Shown: one piece after another, positions 42,224 through 51,208 of the stretch | How positions within the stretch are numbered: the stretch's first letter is position 1 | Layout of the letters: each line of letters begins with the position of its first letter | Assembly (NCBI GenBank): GCA_028873595.1 | Contig: JAPPOV010000037.1 | Coordinates: forward strand, 1 to 64,000 | Direction: 5' to 3' | Source: Gemmatimonadota bacterium | Lineage (GTDB): Bacteria; Gemmatimonadota; Gemmatimonadetes; Longimicrobiales; Gaopeijiaceae | DNA: 64,000 bases | The notes under the pieces: generated by a model | What the model was told of the DNA's origin: nothing | Databases searched by the model: none | What the model saw: the letters and a program-made list of their open reading frames with translations, nothing else | Program-made: the position numbers and the translations under genes

Positions 42224-45200
42224 ATGTCGACTCGCCGATTCGCGCTTTTCGCTCCATGCCTGTTCCTGTTCGCGCAGCTGGCTGTGGCCCCCTCCGCTAT
42301 CTCAGCGCAGGCCCGAGCGACTGTTACCGAGGAACGGCGCACCCTATCCACGTATCCCTACTCGGACCCGAATCCCCTACCGATCCTCACCCAGGATACC
42401 CGCCTCTACCCGTACCACCGGTTCGAGGGGTACGCGCATGAATCGGAACCGCGCGAATGGACGGTGTTGACTCTGGAGAACGACTGGATCGAGGTCTGGG
42501 TGTTGCCGGAGGTCGGCGGCAAGGTGTGGGGTGCCCGGGTGAAAGCCACGGGTCACGAATTCATCTACCGCAACGAGGTGATGAAATTTCGCAACATCGC
42601 GCTACGGGGGCCGTGGACGTCCGGGGGTATCGAGTTCAACTTCGGAGTCATCGGGCATACACCGGCTACCGCGACTCCGGTCGAGTACCTGACGCGGGAA
42701 AATGATGACGGCAGTGCGAGTATCTTCGTCGGGGCGACGGATCTGCCGTCTCGTACCCGCTGGCGGGTCGAGATCCGGTTGCCGGCCGACCGCGCATACT
42801 TCGAGACGCACGCGCAATGGCGTAACCCGACGACACTGGAGCAACCGTACTACAACTGGATGACCGGGGCTGCGTTCGCTCAGAATGATCTGGTGCTGTC
42901 GATCCCCGGATCAGCCTATCTGGAGCATCCCGGTGCGGAGCGGCGCTGGCCCGTAGATGAGGAGGGCCGCCGCCTGCCCGTGTACGAGGAGAACCAGTTC
43001 GGAGGCAACAAGTCGTATCACATCGTGGGTTCATACCAGGACTTCTTCGGGGGGTACTACCAGGATGACGACTATGGCTTCGGGCATTGGGGTCGCTACG
43101 AAGACATCCCCGGTCAGAAGCTCTGGCTTTGGGCGCTTTCGAGGCAGGGCGGCATCTGGGAAGAGTTGCTTACCGACACCGATGGGCAGTACGTGGAGTT
43201 CCAGGCCGGTCGCTTGCTTGTCCAGTACTCTCCCAACGGGGAAATCAATCCGATCTCGGAGGTCGGCTTCGAGCCGGGCGCATCTGACCGCTGGATGGAG
43301 ACCTGGTTCCCCGTCGAGGGACTCGGTGGCCTGACCGAAGCATCTCGCGACGGCGCCCTGTATTTCGAGCGCAACACAACAGAGGTGTTGGTTCGTGCTC
43401 ACGCATTCGCGGCGGTGACGGACACACTCGTGATGATGGCCGGTAACGATACGGTGCTCGTTGCTCCCGTGAACTTCGATGTGCTCGAGCCGGTTTCATG
43501 GCGCGCCTCAGTCCCTGTCGGAGAGGATGTGAGTGTCGAATTCCCCCGATTGGGACTCCGCTACGAGACGGATCCGCAGGCGACAGAGATCGATCGACCG
43601 TTCATGACTCCCCCGGACGCCGTTCCATCGATCTCCTGGGCGGATCGGACAGCGGAAGCTGCGTCCGAACTCGTACAGGGTCGGCGTCTGCCGGAGGCGC
43701 GCGAAGCGTATGAGGCGATCCTCGACGTTGAGCCGTGGCATCGCGACGCTCTGCTCGGTCTCGCCGACCTCGAGTATCGGCGGGGGCGGTATGAAGAGGG
43801 CCTGTACCTGGCACGGAAGGCACTTCAACTCGACACGTACGATGCGGAGGCAAATTTCATCGCTGGCAACCTGTATGCCGGAGTCGGGGACGACCTGAAC
43901 GCTCGCGAGACCTACGGGTGGGCTGCACGCTCGATGGCATACCGGTCGGTGGCCTATCAACAGCTCGGGGCACTCGAACTCAGGGGTGGTAACCCGGAGG
44001 AGGCGTCACGGTATGCCGACCTGGCCCTCGACTATGATGCGTACGCACACCCTGCGTTACACCTCTCGGCCCTGATCGCACGGGTTTCGCACGACATGCA
44101 GGCCGCGGAAGAAACGCTTGGCCGCATCGAGGAACTCGATCCGATGTCCCACGTTCCAGCCATCGAACGGTGGCTGGCCGTCGGTGGAGAGGATGCGGAG
44201 CGCATGCGAGGGCGGTTCGGCGGGGAGTACCCGGGGCAGGAGATCCTTGAACTGGCGCTGGCATACGACGCCATGGGCCGCGCTGAGGACGCGCAACGGG
44301 TCATGGCGCTTGTCGAGGGCACGCGGGGCGAGCCCCTGGCACGAGCGTGGCTCGCATACCGCTCCGATGAGGTGTCCGCACTGGCGGGCGAAACGTCCGT
44401 GGATTTCGTCTTTCCGTTCCGGACGGAAATGCTGCCCGCGCTCGAGTGGGCGGCCGAGACCTCTGATCACTGGAGCTGGTCCTACCTGTACGCCCTCTTG
44501 CTCGCCGCTCGAGATCGCACCGGCGAGGCCGCCCATATCCTTCGAGCCCTCGGGGATGCGCCCGACTACGCGCCCGCCTACACGACCCGTGCCCTGCTCG
44601 CCGGCGCCCACAGTCAGGATCGAGAACGAGACCTTCGTCGCGCGATCGAACTCGATCCCGGCGACCGCCTTCTTCGTATCCCGTTCGTCCGACAGCTGCA
44701 GAGAGAGGGGAGATGGGAGATGGCGCTCGCCGCTTCCCGGACCGCGCTCGATGCGTTCGCCGAGGACTTCGACCTGGCGCTGCTCCATGCGGAGAGCCTC
44801 AACCAGCTCGGGCGATTCGAAGAGTCGATCCGAATCATGGACGACATCGAGGTGCTTCCTTCGGAGCATTCTTCGGCGGCGCATCAACTCTTCTCACATG
44901 CGCATGTCATGGCTGGACTGGCCGCCCTGGAGGTGGACGAGCCGAACGAGGCCTCTCGGCATTTCGAGACTGCGATGACGTGGCCAGAACGCTTCGGGCA
45001 GGGGCGACCGTACGAGCCGGAGGAGCGGCTGGAACGCTTCCTGATGGGTGTCTCTCTCTCCGCCGCAGGAGATGCTCGGGCGGCTGATGAGGCGTGGACC
45101 GCGGTGGCACGGGCGACGCCCCGATCGGCCTTCCGCGGTGGTGACGTAACCCGTCTCGACCTCCTGGGTGCGCTGGCGCTCGAAAAGCTCGGGCGCCGAT

Positions 45201-45394
45201 CTGAGCTCGACCACTTCGGGAATGGTCAGGAGGGAGCGATGGCCCGGCTTCTGAGGAGCGTTCGCCAAGGGGCACGGAATGACACGGATGTGGCGTCCGC
45301 CCTCGCCGATGCCGTCGCGGAGATGGACGACGTGTTCAGGGATGTGGAGGGACGGCTTCTGCGCCGGGCACTCACCGTGGCAGCCGGACGCTAG
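42224..45394 (+). CDS. Secreted DUF5107-TPR protein
   Basis: 1056 residues from ATG 42224 (the frame extends upstream to 42116 through the operator region, which is unlikely to be coding). A signal ends near AISAQA. Residues about 40-340 are the DUF5107 beta-sandwich: LENDWIEVWVLPEVGGKVWGA, FIYRNEVMKFRNI, LRGPWTSGGIEFNFG and YQDDDYGFGHWGRYED. From about 480 onward come TPR-type helical repeats (AREAYEAILDVEPWHRDALLGLADL and others). DUF5107 proteins often sit in glycan-degradation loci of Bacteroidota and may bind or rearrange carbohydrate. No glycosidase is next to it here. Its stop overlaps the convergent M28 gene. Confidence 0.85.
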   Translation: MSTRRFALFAPCLFLFAQLAVAPSAISAQARATVTEERRTLSTYPYSDPNPLPILTQDTRLYPYHRFEGYAHESEPREWTVLTLENDWIEVWVLPEVGGKVWGARVKATGHEFIYRNEVMKFRNIALRGPWTSGGIEFNFGVIGHTPATATPVEYLTRENDDGSASIFVGATDLPSRTRWRVEIRLPADRAYFETHAQWRNPTTLEQPYYNWMTGAAFAQNDLVLSIPGSAYLEHPGAERRWPVDEEGRRLPVYEENQFGGNKSYHIVGSYQDFFGGYYQDDDYGFGHWGRYEDIPGQKLWLWALSRQGGIWEELLTDTDGQYVEFQAGRLLVQYSPNGEINPISEVGFEPGASDRWMETWFPVEGLGGLTEASRDGALYFERNTTEVLVRAHAFAAVTDTLVMMAGNDTVLVAPVNFDVLEPVSWRASVPVGEDVSVEFPRLGLRYETDPQATEIDRPFMTPPDAVPSISWADRTAEAASELVQGRRLPEAREAYEAILDVEPWHRDALLGLADLEYRRGRYEEGLYLARKALQLDTYDAEANFIAGNLYAGVGDDLNARETYGWAARSMAYRSVAYQQLGALELRGGNPEEASRYADLALDYDAYAHPALHLSALIARVSHDMQAAEETLGRIEELDPMSHVPAIERWLAVGGEDAERMRGRFGGEYPGQEILELALAYDAMGRAEDAQRVMALVEGTRGEPLARAWLAYRSDEVSALAGETSVDFVFPFRTEMLPALEWAAETSDHWSWSYLYALLLAARDRTGEAAHILRALGDAPDYAPAYTTRALLAGAHSQDRERDLRRAIELDPGDRLLRIPFVRQLQREGRWEMALAASRTALDAFAEDFDLALLHAESLNQLGRFEESIRIMDDIEVLPSEHSSAAHQLFSHAHVMAGLAALEVDEPNEASRHFETAMTWPERFGQGRPYEPEERLERFLMGVSLSAAGDARAADEAWTAVARATPRSAFRGGDVTRLDLLGALALEKLGRRSELDHFGNGQEGAMARLLRSVRQGARNDTDVASALADAVAEMDDVFRDVEGRLLRRALTVAAGR

Positions 45395-46971
45395 CGTCTA
45401 ACGAGCCCCCTCCTCGGGAGTACGTCCTCTGCGATCGCCGCATGGTAGACGAAGATCGCCATGATCACCGCGTTCTTTTTCAGGTGGTCGAGTGGGACCG
45501 TGTCGAAGAAGTCCAGGTTGGTATGCCCCCCGGTTCCGCCAACGCGTGCCTGGAGAAACTGAAAGGCGGGTAGTCCCACGTCGTCGAATGGCACGTGGTC
45601 CGTACTTCCCACGCCCTGCGGCGAGATCGTCGACATACCCATGTCGTGCAGAGGTTCCATCCACGCCGAGAAGGGCGCACGAACGTGCTCATTCCCCTGG
45701 AGCCATATCCCACGGTACTCACCCGGCCCGTAGTCCTGATTGAAATACACGGAGAACAGATCGTAGTCATCCTTCTTTCCGACGGTGGGGTCGAAGGGGT
45801 CGCCGAAATGCTCGCGTACGTAGGCACGCGATCCCCACAGTCCTTGCTCCTCCCCCGACCACAGCGCGATCCGGATCGTGCGTCGCGGCGTGGCACCCAC
45901 GGCTTTCAGGATCCGCATCGCCTCGAGCATGACGGCGACACCTGAAGTGTTGTCGGATGCATTCGGACTGGCGTGCCAGGTGTCGAAGTGAGCACCCAGC
46001 ATGACGATCTCGTCCGCGCGGTCGGTCCCACGGACCTCGCCGATCACGTTGTGCGCCTGGCTGACCTGCTCACCGTGGCGGTTCCGGACCTCTACCTCGA
46101 CTTCGACGGGGATGCCGCGGGCTGCGATGCGATACATCCGGTTGTAATGCTCCGGTGTGATCGCGATGACGGGGACCGAGCCAAGCGTCTCGTCCCTGGC
46201 CCAGCGATCGATCTTCGCTCCGGCTCGTGCGAATCCGCGGACGGCTCCAGGCCAGCCGCTACTCGACTCGAGCACGACAGCCGCACCTTCCTCCACGTAG
46301 AAGTTCAGCTTCTCCGCCGCCGTGAGAACCTCCGGGTTCGACGGAGGAGGTGGGTACAGACGCGAGAAGTATGGATCCGGGCCCGGCGGAGGGACGATCA
46401 CGTCCTGCTCGAGTTCCCGGAGTTCTTCCGCGGTCCGTCGAGGTGTGCCGGTCTGGAAGCGTCGTTGATTAACGGTCGCGGGTGGTGTTGAGAGAATCGC
46501 CAGCCCGCGGAGTTTCCCGCGGTACCGTTCGAGATCGGCCCGCGTGTGCACATCTCCAATCACAGTGGTGAGCTGCTGCCGCCCTTCTGTCCCCGGGGTG
46601 TGCGCGATCGGGTACCCCACCATCGGCGAGTAGTCCGGCTCCAGCATGTGGAGTGACACGTACTCATTGTCCCAGCTGACACCATAGTCCATGAAGGGCT
46701 CACGCTCGACGTTCTCCAGCCCCATGCGCCGCATCTCGGCGACGACCCACTCCTGTGCCTGCACCATATCGTCGGAGTTGGTCAGACGTGCACCGATGAC
46801 GTCGGTCATGTACGAGAAGGTGTTCGGCAAGTCCGACCGCTGCAGACCCTCTTCCCTGATCTTCGCGATCATGTCGAGATCGACGGGCCACCTCGTTTCC
46901 TGACCGGCGGCGGGCGCCGCGAGGAGCAAGCCGTAGACGGCAACCGTAACCATCACCCGTCTTGCCGACAT
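45391..46971 (-). CDS. Secreted M28-family peptidase
   Basis: 526 residues. The signal (VMVTVAVYGLLLAAPAAGQ) places it in the periplasm. A PA-domain insert with proline-rich loops (VPPPGPDPYFSRLYPPPP) is in the middle. Zinc ligands: His/Asp in GAHFDTWHASPNASDN, Glu-Glu in WSGEEQGLWG, Asp in NQDYGPGE and His in GSTDHVPFDD. A carboxypeptidase-Q-like aminopeptidase is the closest type. The start codon overlaps the stop of the formate-tetrahydrofolate ligase gene (TGATG), an unexpected coupling of a secreted peptidase to a cytosolic C1 enzyme. Confidence 0.9.
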   Translation of the reverse strand: MSARRVMVTVAVYGLLLAAPAAGQETRWPVDLDMIAKIREEGLQRSDLPNTFSYMTDVIGARLTNSDDMVQAQEWVVAEMRRMGLENVEREPFMDYGVSWDNEYVSLHMLEPDYSPMVGYPIAHTPGTEGRQQLTTVIGDVHTRADLERYRGKLRGLAILSTPPATVNQRRFQTGTPRRTAEELRELEQDVIVPPPGPDPYFSRLYPPPPSNPEVLTAAEKLNFYVEEGAAVVLESSSGWPGAVRGFARAGAKIDRWARDETLGSVPVIAITPEHYNRMYRIAARGIPVEVEVEVRNRHGEQVSQAHNVIGEVRGTDRADEIVMLGAHFDTWHASPNASDNTSGVAVMLEAMRILKAVGATPRRTIRIALWSGEEQGLWGSRAYVREHFGDPFDPTVGKKDDYDLFSVYFNQDYGPGEYRGIWLQGNEHVRAPFSAWMEPLHDMGMSTISPQGVGSTDHVPFDDVGLPAFQFLQARVGGTGGHTNLDFFDTVPLDHLKKNAVIMAIFVYHAAIAEDVLPRRGLVRR

Positions 46972-48635
46972 CAGAAGAGCCCGCTCACGACCCCGTCGAC
47001 CAGATCCACGTTCATCGCGGACGGGGCCGCACCGAGGCCTGGCATCGTCATGATGGCTCCGGTCTTGGCTACCACGAAGCCCGCGCCCGCCGAAGGCGTG
47101 ACCTCACGCACCGAGATCCGGAAGCCAGTCGGACGGCCGAGGAGTTTGGGGTCGTCCGAGAACGAGTACTGAGTCTTTGCAATGCATACCGGGGCGCTCC
47201 GGAGCCCCGCTTCTTCGAGCACCGCAATCTCCCTGGCAGCCGAGGGGTCGATGTCGACCCCGTCTGCACCATAAATCTCCCGGGCGATCGTCTCCATTTT
47301 TTCTGTGAGGCCCATGTCTTCCGGATACAGCGGCGCATAGTCGGCGTCTCCGCTTTCCAGGACGTCCCATACGGCGTCCGCGAGATCGAGGCAGCCGGCT
47401 CCACCCTCGCCCCACGGGTTCGCCACCACGGCCCGAACACCCATGTCGGCGCACCCGTCGACGATGGCCGCGATCTCGGCCTCGGTATCCGTGGCGAATC
47501 GGTTCAGCGCGACGACAGGTGGGACGCCGAATTTGCGAACGTTTTCAGCGTGGCCTTTGAGGTTCGCAAAGCCACGCTTCACGGCGTCCACGTCCTCGGT
47601 GGCAAGATCGTCCTTAGCCTTGCCGCCGTTCATCTTGAGAGCCCGGACCGTCGCCACGATGACTGCAGCCTCCGGCTTCAGCTTTCCGAAGCGACACTTG
47701 ATGTCGAAGAACTTCTCCGCTCCGAGGTCCGCGCCGAATCCCGCTTCCGTCACGACGACGTCGCCCAGTGAGAGGCCGACCCGGGTGGCCGTCAACGAGT
47801 TGCACCCGTGTGCGATGTTCGCGAATGGCCCGCCGTGGACCAGAGCCGGCGTACCCCCCAGAGTCTGTACCAGGTTCGGGTTCACGGCATCCTTCAGAAG
47901 CGCAGCCATCGCGCCGGAGACGCCGAGCCCCTCGGCCCGAATGGGTTCACCGGATTTCCTGTAGCCGATGATGATTCGGTCGAGGCGTTCCTTGAGGTCG
48001 CTCGTCCCGTCGGCCAGGCAGAAGATCGCCATGATCTCGGACGCGGCGGTGATGACGAAGCCGTCCTGGCGCGGAACACCGCCCGTCCGTCCGCCGAGCC
48101 CGACGATGATGTTGCGTAGCGCTCGATCGTTCATGTCGACGGCGCGCGGCCATGTGATACGCGTGGGATCGATGCTGAGGGTGTTCGGTCGGTACAGGTG
48201 ATTGTCGAGAACGGCGGAGAGCAGCGCGTGCGCCGAGCTGATCGCGTGGAAGTCCCCTGTGAAGTGGAGGTTGATCTCCTCCATCGGCACGACCTGGCTG
48301 TGACCGCCACCGGCCGCACCTCCCTTGATCCCGAAGACGGGTCCGAGACTCGGCTCTCGGAGACAGAGGACGGGATTGCGTTCGCGCAGATTCAAAGCGT
48401 CGGCCAGACCCACCGAGACGGTCGACTTCCCTTCGCCGGCCGCCGTCGGGCTGATCCCTGTAACCAGAACGAGTCTGCCGTCGGCTCCACCTTTCGACTT
48501 GGCGACGTCGAGCGGAATCTTCGCCTTGTAGTGGCCGTGCGGCTGAATGTCTTGCGGCTCGAGCCCGATCTTCGCAGCGATCTCCTGAATGGGGCGGAGT
48601 TCTGCTTCCTGGGCGATTTCGATATCGCTCTTGAT
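46971..48635 (-). CDS. fhs: Formate-tetrahydrofolate ligase with ATC start
   Basis: 554 residues, normal for the family, only if translation begins at ATC 48635-48633. The frame has a stop eight codons upstream of ATC and no ATG, GTG or TTG until 48413, which is after the ATP loop. The N-terminus (x-KSDIEIAQEAELRPIQEIA) is the usual one, and GGGAG stands seven bases before ATC. Motifs: ISPTAAGEGKSTVSVGLAD (ATP loop), EPSLGPVFGIKGGAAGGG, HFTGDFHAI, and C-terminal GAIMTMPGLG...SGLF. The enzyme makes 10-formyl-THF from formate and ATP. Either a rare start codon or a base error explains the ATC. Confidence 0.93.
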   Translation of the reverse strand: MKSDIEIAQEAELRPIQEIAAKIGLEPQDIQPHGHYKAKIPLDVAKSKGGADGRLVLVTGISPTAAGEGKSTVSVGLADALNLRERNPVLCLREPSLGPVFGIKGGAAGGGHSQVVPMEEINLHFTGDFHAISSAHALLSAVLDNHLYRPNTLSIDPTRITWPRAVDMNDRALRNIIVGLGGRTGGVPRQDGFVITAASEIMAIFCLADGTSDLKERLDRIIIGYRKSGEPIRAEGLGVSGAMAALLKDAVNPNLVQTLGGTPALVHGGPFANIAHGCNSLTATRVGLSLGDVVVTEAGFGADLGAEKFFDIKCRFGKLKPEAAVIVATVRALKMNGGKAKDDLATEDVDAVKRGFANLKGHAENVRKFGVPPVVALNRFATDTEAEIAAIVDGCADMGVRAVVANPWGEGGAGCLDLADAVWDVLESGDADYAPLYPEDMGLTEKMETIAREIYGADGVDIDPSAAREIAVLEEAGLRSAPVCIAKTQYSFSDDPKLLGRPTGFRISVREVTPSAGAGFVVAKTGAIMTMPGLGAAPSAMNVDLVDGVVSGLF

Positions 48636-48642
48636 GGGTCTG

Positions 48643-48647
48643 CTCCC
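48643..48647 (-). promoter_or_regulatory. Ribosome-binding site that fixes the fhs start
   Basis: GGGAG on the minus strand at 48647-48643, seven bases before the ATC codon at 48635. Its normal spacing supports ATC as the real initiation site and makes the downstream GTG at 48413 unlikely. Confidence 0.6.
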
Positions 48648-48798
48648 TGAGTGCCTTCAGTTCGAATATGTTCGGCCGCCAAGATCGAGTGGGTACTCGC
48701 GACGGCGCAATGCTCCCGTTTTCTTCTCATCATCGACACCACGTTGGGTGTCCGTGATGTTGTGTCGCTCTTGCTCACCGAATGAATCCGGAACCTAC

Positions 48799-51084
48799 AT
48801 GTGCTGCACCCCTCGATTCTCAGCCGCCTGGGCAATGCTGGCACTCGGACTGCTGGCTGTCCCGAGCGGACACCTCGAAGCTCAGCAGGGGCGGGGCGAC
48901 TACAGGATTCGTGCGATTCGTACCGACATTGCGCCCGTCCTTGACGGCGTTCTGGAGGAGCATGTGTGGGGCCGAGGGGCTCTCATCGACGAGCTGATTC
49001 AGCAGGAGCCGATCGAGGGCGCGCGAGCGACCGAGGACACCGAGATCCACATTCTCTATGACGCTGAAACCCTTTACATCGGGGTTCGCGCCTGGGAGAG
49101 ATCGGATTACGGGGTCGTGGCAACCGAGATGCGCCGCGATTCGGATCGGATTCTCGATGAGGACAACATCCAGCTCATCTTCGACACGTTCCGGGACTCC
49201 CGTTCAGGCTACATGTTCGTGACGAATCCACTCGGTGCGCAGCTCGACCAGCAGGTCTTCAACGAGGGTGAGGGTGGTGCCAGCCAGTTCGGCTTCTCGA
49301 GCTCGAACATCAACCGCGACTGGGACGGGGTCTGGTATACGGCGTCGCGGATCCTCGATGATGGATGGGTCGCCGAGATCGCGATCCCGATGGTGACGCT
49401 CCGGTTCAGTGATGCCGACCAGCAGAGCTGGGGGATGAACATCATGCGGAACATGGGTGGCAAGAACGAGCAGGCGTTCTGGGCACCGCTGTCCAAGGAG
49501 TTCACGATCACCCGTGTGAGCATGGCGGGAGTTCTGGACGGCATGGAGTCACTGAATCGGGGGATGGACTTGCGTGTGACGCCCTTTGTCACGGGTGGCG
49601 GGACGAGCACGCTCGAGTCCAGCATCGAGGACAACTCCTGGCAGCGGGATGCGGGCCTGGACCTGAAGTACGGGCTCTCCGCCGGCATGAACCTCGACCT
49701 GACGATCAACACCGACTTTGCGCAGGCCGAGGTCGATGACGAGCAGGTGAATCTCACCCGATTCGCCCTGTTCTTCCCCGAGAAGCGCGACTTCTTCCTG
49801 GAGAACTCGGGCCAGTTCCGGATCGGTTCTGCGAACCCGTTCAACCGCTATGCGGAGCTCTTCTTCAGTCGACGCATCGGGCTCACTCGGTCGGGCGACA
49901 ATGTGCCGATCCTCGGTGGTGCTCGCATGACAGGGAAGATCGGTGAGAACGACATCGCGGTCATGAGCGTTCAGACCGACGAGGCGTTGGGGACGGCTGC
50001 GGAGAACTTCTCGGTTGCCAAGTTCAGCCGGAACTTCGGGCGTTCTCGGGTGGGGGCCCTCTTCATCAACAAGACGGACATCGACGCGTTCGGCGATCTG
50101 GCGAACGATACCAGTTACCACAACCGGACATACGCGATCGATGCGTCGTTCGCACCACACCCCAACTTTACCATTCAGGGATTCGTGTCCGCGACGGAGA
50201 CGTCGGGACTCAACGCGCCGGTCGATGACCCGGCCACACCCGTCCGTGAAGACGAGGGATGGGGTGGCATGGGATCGTACATCAACGCCACCTGGCTCGA
50301 TGCCAACTGGCGGATCTACGGAGAGTACGCGGATTTCGAAAACGACTACAACCCTGAGGTCGGTTTTCTGCCGCGCAACGGGATCAGAACATCGAAGTGG
50401 CATATCGAGCGGAATCCTCGGCCCGACTTCTGGGGCATCAGGGTTCTGTCTCCGATGGTGAACTACATCTATACCACCGATCAGACGGGGCTGCGGCTCG
50501 CTGATCGGTGGCACTACATGCTCGGAGTTCGCTTCGACAACGGTGCGTTCCTCAACCTCTGGTGGAACGACAACTTCGACCGCGTCGATCGTGACTTCTC
50601 GCTGAACGATGTCGTCATTCCGACGGGCGACTACAACTTCAACGAGTACCGGGTCTCCTTTGACTCGAATCCTTCACGGCGTTTCTACTACGGCATGATG
50701 CTGGCGCCACAGCAGTTCTATGGCGGAGATCGGTTCGACACGCAGGGCAAGATCGGGGCGCGCCTGACCGACCGCCTCTCGACGGAGGCGTCGTGGACGC
50801 GGAATGACGTGAGTCTGCCCGGCGGGGACTTCCAGGTCGATCTGGCGTCGATTCGCGTCGATCTCGCGATCTCTCCTACGATGGCGATCCGCTCGATCAC
50901 TCAGTACAACTCGTTCGTCGAGCAGTTCAGTACGAGTGCCCGCTTCCGCTGGACCTACCGGCCGGGTAGTGACGTCTTCATCGCGTACGACGAATTGCGC
51001 CGCGATCCGACCGATCCGCTCTCTGCGTTCACCTTCCGTGATCGACGGCTGATCGTGAAAGCGACGTTTCTGCTGACGGGCTGA
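48799..51084 (+). CDS. DUF5916 outer-membrane-type protein with CBM9-like N-domain (copy 2)
   Basis: 761 residues from ATG 48799; the frame is open to 48589 but that part overlaps fhs. The signal (AMLALGLLAVPSGHLEAQ) is followed by the CBM9-like sandwich (APVLDGVLEEHVW, LYIGVRAWE, IFDTFRDSRSGYMFVTNPLG) and the DUF5916 barrel-like region with FALFFPEKRDFFLENSGQF and an aromatic end (VKATFLLTG). Same architecture as the protein at 11934 but clearly diverged. Probably in the outer membrane; function unknown. Confidence 0.84.
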   Translation: MCCTPRFSAAWAMLALGLLAVPSGHLEAQQGRGDYRIRAIRTDIAPVLDGVLEEHVWGRGALIDELIQQEPIEGARATEDTEIHILYDAETLYIGVRAWERSDYGVVATEMRRDSDRILDEDNIQLIFDTFRDSRSGYMFVTNPLGAQLDQQVFNEGEGGASQFGFSSSNINRDWDGVWYTASRILDDGWVAEIAIPMVTLRFSDADQQSWGMNIMRNMGGKNEQAFWAPLSKEFTITRVSMAGVLDGMESLNRGMDLRVTPFVTGGGTSTLESSIEDNSWQRDAGLDLKYGLSAGMNLDLTINTDFAQAEVDDEQVNLTRFALFFPEKRDFFLENSGQFRIGSANPFNRYAELFFSRRIGLTRSGDNVPILGGARMTGKIGENDIAVMSVQTDEALGTAAENFSVAKFSRNFGRSRVGALFINKTDIDAFGDLANDTSYHNRTYAIDASFAPHPNFTIQGFVSATETSGLNAPVDDPATPVREDEGWGGMGSYINATWLDANWRIYGEYADFENDYNPEVGFLPRNGIRTSKWHIERNPRPDFWGIRVLSPMVNYIYTTDQTGLRLADRWHYMLGVRFDNGAFLNLWWNDNFDRVDRDFSLNDVVIPTGDYNFNEYRVSFDSNPSRRFYYGMMLAPQQFYGGDRFDTQGKIGARLTDRLSTEASWTRNDVSLPGGDFQVDLASIRVDLAISPTMAIRSITQYNSFVEQFSTSARFRWTYRPGSDVFIAYDELRRDPTDPLSAFTFRDRRLIVKATFLLTG

Positions 51085-51085
51085 C

Positions 51086-51133
51086 CTGGTTCAGGAGTCA
51101 TTCGTTGAGGCTCTGCCCTCAGTTCTGAACCAG
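51086..51133. terminator. Nested hairpin between convergent genes
   Basis: CTGGTTCAG (51086-51094) pairs with CTGAACCAG (51125-51133). Inside lies a second stem, TGAGG (51106-51110) with CCTCA (51117-51121). It starts one base after the DUF5916 stop and faces the MATE gene. No T-run. The layout resembles the nested hairpin at 22032-22104. Confidence 0.55.
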
Positions 51134-51208
51134 CACGACCGACTCGGACAAATCGGACCGGAGCGGCATGAGGAAGTGTCCGTCCTGAAGCCGCATTCGC
51201 GCAACGTC

